From NCBI RefSeq assembly GCF_964204645.1, contig NC_134032.1, positions 10,846,275-10,910,274 on the forward strand: 64,000 nt of DNA. Direction: 5' to 3'. The translations under genes and the position numbers were made by a program. Within the stretch, counting starts at the first letter, position 1; each line of letters opens with the position of its first letter. Below the pieces are notes generated by a model. It made no database searches. It was not told the DNA's origin and saw only the letters and a list, made by a program, of their open reading frames with translations. This document shows positions 57,701 through 64,000 of the stretch, piece by piece. The stretch comes from Tubulanus polymorphus. Its lineage: Eukaryota; Nemertea; Palaeonemertea; Tubulaniformes; Tubulanidae.

Positions 57701-57909
57701 GGGTATATTTCATGTTGAGAAGCAGAATTCGTAGATATTCCAAAATTCCCATTGCCCTGTCCACTACAAACGTGGATGAAAAACATAAGGCCCTCTACAA
57801 TCTCAATTTTGATCTGGACATGATTGAAAACTCACCACGAATTGATAGAATAATTTATCTCTTGATGAATATTCGTGCAGTTGCTGCTGCTGTCGAAATT
57901 TATAACTAA
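54733..57909 (-). pseudogene. Decayed exon-like tandem units (copy 2, into R4)
   Basis: Equivalent of 21742-24790. The relative of the open exon at 23372-23488 lies here at about 56355-56465 and has a 5-nt deletion leading to a stop. Minus-strand ORFs at 56501-56755 and 57204-57491 are exon-like fragments of the same unknown sequence. Confidence 0.38.
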
Positions 57910-58195
57910 CCTTCAAATAGAAAATTCTATTGCGTGTATTTCATTCTGAAAAGAAAAAGAAACCATCATCAGTGACAATAGAGCAACCAGTAACATCTCA
58001 AAGTTAGCAATCAATCAGAAAGTATAGCATTTCGCTAGAGTTAACTGCTGTAGATATCAGACTGATTGAACAGTTACAGATGTAACATCGAGTGCAGATA
58101 CGGAGTACAGGTCACTGCACGAACTTCAGTGATTTGTTCTCATATCTTCCGCCGTCCGTCCGACTAAAACATCGTAACAGTTCAACTCACCTAAC

Positions 58196-58545
58196 CTCCC
58201 TACCCGACCCTCCCTCACCCCATCCCTCCCGCCCTCCCTCGCCCCATCCCTCCCGCCCTCCCTCACCCCATCCCTCCCACCCTCCTTCAGCCCTTCCCTC
58301 CCACCCTCCCAGACCCCTTCCCTCCCGCCCTCCCTCACCCCATCCCTCCCACCCTCCCTCGCCCCTTACCTCCCACCCTCCCAGACCCCTTCCCTACCGC
58401 CCTCCCTCCCGCCCTCCCTCCGACCCTTGCTCACCCCACCTCTCCCACCCTCCTTCACCCCACCCCTCCCACCCTCCACCCTCCATCCCCTTCCCTACTG
58501 CCCTCCCGCCTAGCCCTCCCTCAATGCCTTCCCTCCTAGCCCTCC
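58196..58545. repeat. 24-bp pyrimidine-rich minisatellite (R4, left arm)
   Basis: About 14 units; similar to R1 but with a local rearrangement near 58400-58430. Confidence 0.93.
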
Positions 58546-59817
58546 TATCTGGCCTCATGTCCCCACAAAAGCCTCATCAACTCTTTCTCCTCTGACATCA
58601 CTAAACTCTACAATAACTTCAAAACGATTTGCCATTTTTCACAATCATAGGAAATTCATTAACAATTCGATATCCGCATCATTTACGAGACTCGGAGAAA
58701 GAAACGTTCAAAGGATCTCTTTATCGAGGAATTCATTGAAATTATTCCTTTCCATTATTTCTTCGTACAACTTCGTACAACTCCAATCAGTTTCTTTAAT
58801 CATTGAATCAATTTCAAGTTTCTGTTTACTGATAAGATTTTCACGGGACGAGTTTGAGTTGTAGAGGCGTTTATCTGCGGATTATCAAACCAAACCTAAG
58901 AAACTCAACAATGTTGTAAGGGATGTAGGTGTAATGGGTTCACCTGAACCATCGACCAACCTACAATGCTTTGAGGAGGGCTAACACAAACCAACGACCA
59001 GAATGACGGCTGATTCAGATAGATCCAAACAAATAAGGCTATTTATATTGCTTCACGAATTCAACATATCATCACTCACATTATGAAACCATTAGGGACA
59101 GTGGATAGTCAGATTAAACATCTCCAGAACTTCTACTAGAGGCTTTACAACAGCAAGTTTTTTTTCATGGAATCCTATTCATGATCTTTACTAATTAATG
59201 CAAAATGTTTGATTGTTACACTTAAACCCAGCGGAACAAATTAAAATCCAGCCATATTTCATTACCTGCCATTTTACTTTTTTTACTCTTTTTTGCGAAC
59301 ATTTTAAAACACAGAGAAGTTTTCTCTGATATTAAGTGCTTTCTGTTTTTGAGTCGAGGTAGGAATAGACCCCTGCCCGCTCGCTAAGCCAGCAGGACAC
59401 TAAACCTTCGAATTGCTCTCAGACCCCACTCTTTATATCAGCATTTTATGCCGTTCTATTCTATGACAGAAGCTTACACGTTCGCTTTATTTCTTTTTCT
59501 TTTCATATGGCTTTCGTTTTTTTTTAAATGGCTTTTCTTATTTATCGGCTCACTGGCACTCGTCAGTTCCGACTGGGATCAAGTATAATCTCAAGTGTAA
59601 ATCAAGACAAATAATAGTCAGTGACACTAACATAAATATGTTAGTTGATTTAGAGAATGCCACCAAGTTGCTAATAAAACCACTAGTAGAAGCACTGATA
59701 TACAAAACATATGATTCTTTCCTTTACGACGTCACTTATAGTTCCACGCAAATCATTTCATTCTCAAACTTAGATATATAAATTATGTTTCTATTGAATC
59801 CTATGGCTTTTTAGACC

Positions 59818-60140
59818 TTTCATTCATAGCCGTGGTTTGGTGATCATGGACTCAAAGTTTGGTTGATGACCCTGGTTCGGTGATCATAGAGTCAAAATTT
59901 AGTTCATGGCCCTGGTTTTGGGACCATAGACTTTGAGCTGGAGACCTAGAGGCAGAGTTTGCTTCATGGCCACGATTTGGGGAATGTTGAGTTGTTTGGT
60001 CACCACGGAGGCTACTGAAAATTTGGTTTTGAGTTTTGGACCATATAGGTTAAATTTCGTTCGTGGCTTTGGTTTGATAATCCGAGAATAAGGTTGGCTC
60101 ATAGCCCTCATAAAAGATAAATTAGTTTCATGGCCCTGGT
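59818..60140. repeat. Degenerate tandem repeat (R4)
   Basis: Equivalent of 3522-3850. Confidence 0.7.
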
Positions 60141-60936
60141 TTGGTAACTATACAAAGGTATAGATAGGAGGAATTTTCAAAATATACATAGATTAATATC
60201 CGTATCTACAGTATATAATCATCTTGAAGTAAAAAATGAGGTAATCAAAAACTGACGGTTCAGTCGGCAGTGGCGAGCACCAAAGGTTTTGGGTCCTCTC
60301 CAAGAATAATTCAGAATTTCCATACATTACACGGGGAGCAGTTGACAATAAAATGATCACTGCTGAGCAAAACATAATATTGAGTGTCGCATGTTTTGAA
60401 AAGGAGCATTGGACTATGGAGACACGGCCATCCGCACGTGATCACATGAATGAAGTGAAATAAATATATACACTGAAAAGGTTCAAAATCTGTGTAATAA
60501 TCAATTAATGATATCTCAGATATAAGTCACTAATAAAGTAATGACATAATGCACTAATTAGAGTCTACAATGATGCATCGAACAAAGTCTAAGCTACGTG
60601 ATCTGACTAACTGATCACTGATCAAATCTACAGTAGAATATTAACTGCGGAGTATGAAGTAACCTTCATAAACTGATATGATTATGAAATATGAGTACTG
60701 TAACTGTCAATAATCATAAGTATTGTAAGTAAACATACGTGAAAATATACACAATTCCCTTATTATTAAAGTGGAGTTTATGAAAAAAAAAATGAACGCG
60801 TTTCCTACAATTCCTATACAAGTAAATCGTAAAGAATTTAATCAATCGAGGATTCTCAAAAACCTTATACGGAAATAATCCTATACTCTGTAACTACGAT
60901 ATATGGGTTTTGTCAAAATGGCAACGAAAAATAACT

Positions 60937-61145
60937 ATCACCACCCAACCTACCACCCACCGAGATCCAACACCACTACCCCACCACCCAGCCCCTACAC
61001 TCCCACCCACCTAGACCTCCCCCAGCCCTACCACAGCCCCACCCTCCCTCAAACGAATTCCTCCCACCCTCCCTCACCCCTTCCCTCCCACCCTCCCTCT
61101 ATCCCTGCCTCCCTCCGACCCTACCCACCCTCCCCAAACCCTGCG
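60937..61145. repeat. CT/CA-rich array (R4, right arm)
   Basis: Shortest of the three right arrays, with only about two 24-bp units. Confidence 0.88.
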
Positions 61146-61672
61146 GTTAGGCGAGTTGAAATGTAACGATGTTTTAGTCACATGGACGTAAGATAAGAGA
61201 ACAAATCACTGAAGTAATGCAGTAATCTGTACTCTGTATCCGCACACGATGTTACATGTACCTATAACTGTTCAATCAGTCTGATATCTACAGCAGTGAA
61301 ATGTACGGAAATCCTAACTTAAAAGAAGATACACATCTGATTGTCAGAAAGGACCACAGTGTTGTGTCATTGATATCAGGGACCAGTTTCATATCGATAA
61401 TGAATAAAATTTGAAACCTGTACATCCGCTTTACAAACCTTATAGAGAGACAAACTAACCCGACATGAACTATGCCTTAATAAATAAACACAGATATCGG
61501 TAGGGGAAGTTTGAATTTTGGAATTTTGAGGGGATTGAATGGATATATAAATGCAACAGCTCACTGTAATTTCATTTCAAAACATGGTTAATCACTATGA
61601 AACTGGTCCCTTTAATCAAATCAACAACTGGTAAACAATCATAATTGAATGGTACTTATCTTGAATTTCGAG

Positions 61673-61997
61673 TTAGTGATTCCTGATTTCCTGTGCTGAA
61701 TTCAAGAAAGTCTCATTGTAAAACAGTGATTCCTGGTGTCCTGTGCTGAATCCAAGTAAGTCTCATTGTAAAACTGTGATTCCTGATGTCCTGTGCTGAA
61801 TCCAAGAAAGTCTCATTGTAAAACTGTGATTCCTGATGTCCTGTGCTGAATCCAAGAAAGTCTTATTGTAAAACAGTGATTCCTGATGTCCTGTGCTGAA
61901 TCCAAGAAAGTCTTATTGTGAAACAGTGATTTCTGATGTCCTATGCTGCATTCAAGAAAGTCTTACAAAACAGTGATTCCTTGTTGTCCAGTGCTAA
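61673..61997. repeat. 50-bp minisatellite (R4), about 6 units
   Basis: Same unit as 5442-5770. Confidence 0.92.
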
Positions 61998-62720
61998 TTC
62001 CAAGCCTCCAAAGGACCTATAATAGACAAATATAAGGTTGTTTCTCTCCCTAGAAATAACTGCAGAATCATCAAATCAAATATTCAAACTTACATATTCA
62101 GTGTTCACCCAAATCTTAGTTCATTCATTCAGGAGGCTTCTCTATCTGCGGTCTAGGTTTTACATTCACAGTTGAACTTGAAATATACATAAAGGAATGT
62201 TCAAGGAATAAAAACAAAATGAATAAATTCACAGGGAAGCACAGGAACACAACTTCAAATTTTAAAGAATCATTTTCGGAATTAGATTACAACGCGGCGA
62301 GGCGACGCCCATGATATCTGAGGTGAATTATATTTGCACCATTTTAACCCATGTTATAAACACTTACCGAATATTGATATACTGAATTCTGGGGTGCGAA
62401 GGGAGGCTGGTTATGTTTGGAATAAGGTGGGATTTTTGCATGTTCATGTTTTATGTTGGAGACCGCCATTTTCTTGTGCGCTGAATTAAGGTCAAACCAG
62501 TGGACACAATGACCACATACGTCATAATATCCCGGATTCGCGCGTCGCGCATGTCAGAAGTTTACAACGTCGATATTGAGGCTAGGTTTTTGTTCTTTTG
62601 CTATTTCTTAAGTTAGAATTCCACATAATATTCAAAGGATTTATTCTCAGCTGTTTTAACCTATAAATCATCAGTTTTTTGCATAAAATGACTCTAAGTC
62701 CATGATTTCAGTTTCTATCG

Positions 62721-62936
62721 CTAGACTGTCGTGGCAGTCCCGATGCCATTTAGGTTCGAATCCCTGCAGGGTAAGATGGCACAGGACTTTTTGAATGACT
62801 GACTGTCAAATGACTTCAGCGTTGATTAACTTGTCCTTGATTTTTTATCCTGAAATACAGAATTGTCCCTTTTATTCATTAGATAGATTTCACGCGACTT
62901 GGTTTGGTGTCCCTTACAAACCCATCGCACTTGCCG
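62721..62936 (+). mobile_element. tRNA-derived SINE-like element (R4)
   Basis: B-box GGTTCGAATCCC at 62753-62764; same insertion as at 6488-6703. Confidence 0.6.
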
Positions 62937-63520
62937 AAAATGAAACTGTATCTGCCTTTTGATGCTCATGCGGAATACAGAAATTCTTCCTTCGGATTTC
63001 TAGGCCGAGTCAAGATTCATTTTTCAATCACTTTAAAAATCTATGTATGAAATCTCAGTCAAAAGCCATTTCAAAGTATAACCGTATTTCAAGTTCAGCC
63101 CAGTCAATGTACATAGAAAAATACCAACAAAGAAAAACCAAAAACAAACCGCAAATATTCAATATTTCGATGTTAAACTCACTCAGATAAAAATCTTAAG
63201 TCTCTCGACAGATTCCTTATTCCCATAGAATTTCCATTATCAATTTCATGAATAAGTAATTTAGATAAGCTCTGAAAAGATCACGTATAAACATTGCTGC
63301 AGTGGGTATTAACTACTCGATATTAAAAGGCACAAAGAATCCATACATATTCTAGAAAAATCTATACCTAAGAGGTTGAGTTTAAGATAAAGAAAGGTAT
63401 CAGATATACATCAAATGGTTAACCATTTTCGAGATAAGTATCTGATGACGATGATACACCGATCTTTTGTGAGGAGTATCTCTAGAACCTAGATCAAATA
63501 ACCTTTTCCGAGCAGCCTTA

Positions 63521-64000
63521 CTCTCTAAACCTCAGTAAGACGGTTCACACGGAACATAAAACAGAAGGCTTTTTTGGGTAGTTTCGACTTTTCTTGTTTC
63601 GGAGCATCACACACGAAATCCTTTCTGTTTCTTTTTTCCGGGTTGTGTCTCCCTGTGTATGGCCTGGGCATAAAACACGAACTATATATACAACCATTTT
63701 CTTTTATGAATGGACAAATCACTTACAAAAATGATGACTGAAATTGAATTTGATCGCTGAAAGATTTCCCTTCTTCTGGGATAAGTGATTTTCTTTGGTT
63801 TGGAGGGCTAGGGTTGGTGACGGTTTCAGTTTGAAATATACGCCGGTAGTTGCGTCCTGCGCATGCTCACTGGACGGTAACGATCTTGGTTCCTCTTATC
63901 ATGCGGATGTTGAATTTCAATTTTCGATCCGTGAAACACCTCTACGTACGTTCATCGAAGCACGAGTTGATATGTGCTACTGCGGCAATCGAAGATTCCA
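63521..64000 (-). repeat. Y2: inverted copy of VWA upstream DNA (cut by window end)
   Basis: Near-identical to 30711-31190. Its presence shows that the R-Y-V2 arrangement is itself repeated in the next unit. Confidence 0.85.

Larger units (their letters stand above)
58044..61297. mobile_element. Foldback-like element (R4)
   Basis: Same element as 1761-5052 with the same inverted ends. Confidence 0.5.
56139..63520. repeat. R block, copy R4
   Basis: Third long R block, very close to R1 but, like R2, followed by the inverted Y fragment. Spacers at 61998-62720 and 62937-63520 hold no gene. Confidence 0.9.
39351..64000. repeat. Tandem segmental duplication, copy 2 (X2-V3-GPCRs-R4-Y2)
   Basis: Second, same-orientation copy of 7274-31190; it runs off the end of the window inside the inverted Y fragment. 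The order of all blocks is kept. This copy has the intact second GPCR, one extra T-arm unit and slightly more 31-bp minisatellite units than copy 1. By homology with copy 1, a V2-like VWA gene is expected a few kb beyond the window end. Confidence 0.93.

Overview
The window looks like intergenic and genic DNA of an invertebrate animal, probably a marine lophotrochozoan or similar metazoan. It is AT-rich, with spliced genes that have GT-AG introns, TATA boxes and AATAAA signals, rhodopsin-family GPCR genes, tRNA-derived SINE-like sequence, short palindromic (MITE-like) elements and many minisatellites. The phylum is an inference from general character; no marker gene fixes it. There is no bacterial operon, CRISPR array or viral genome.

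The dominant structure is a tandem segmental duplication with a period of about 32-33 kb. Positions 7274-31190 are repeated at 39351-64000. One full unit (7274-39350) reads: X block (T-arm minisatellite, G-rich segment); a VWA gene (V1 or V3, plus strand); a pair of minus-strand GPCR genes (a and b); a 31-bp minisatellite; a spacer with a MITE-like palindrome; the R block (degenerate exon-like repeats, a foldback-like element with CT-rich arrays, a 50-bp minisatellite, a SINE); an inverted fragment of VWA upstream DNA (Y); a second, diverged VWA gene (V2); an inverted fragment of X; and a truncated R block (R3). A complete R block (1-7273) is joined directly to X1. Base differences around 7247-7273 show that this junction is a recombinant that lacks the Y-V2-R3 segment.

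Convincing protein-coding genes are three four-coding-exon genes for small secreted single-VWA-domain proteins (V1 12520-14660, V2 34975-37095, V3 44611-46792) and three intact single-exon class A GPCRs (16439-17455, 48488-49504, 50208-51254). A fourth GPCR (17556-18311) is broken by an 895-bp deletion. V1 and V3 encode the same mature protein. V2 differs, most clearly at the C-terminus. V3 carries a short gene-conversion-like tract from V2 around its start codon.

Everything else is repeat, decayed exon-like sequence or spacer. The VWA proteins keep all MIDAS metal-binding residues, so metal-dependent ligand binding outside the cell is likely, but the partner is unknown. The GPCRs look like invertebrate peptide receptors of the FMRFamide-receptor type with several non-canonical positions. 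Nothing in the sequence shows that the VWA proteins and the receptors work together; they are simply co-duplicated. Uncollapsed haplotypes or misassembly could mimic part of the duplication.
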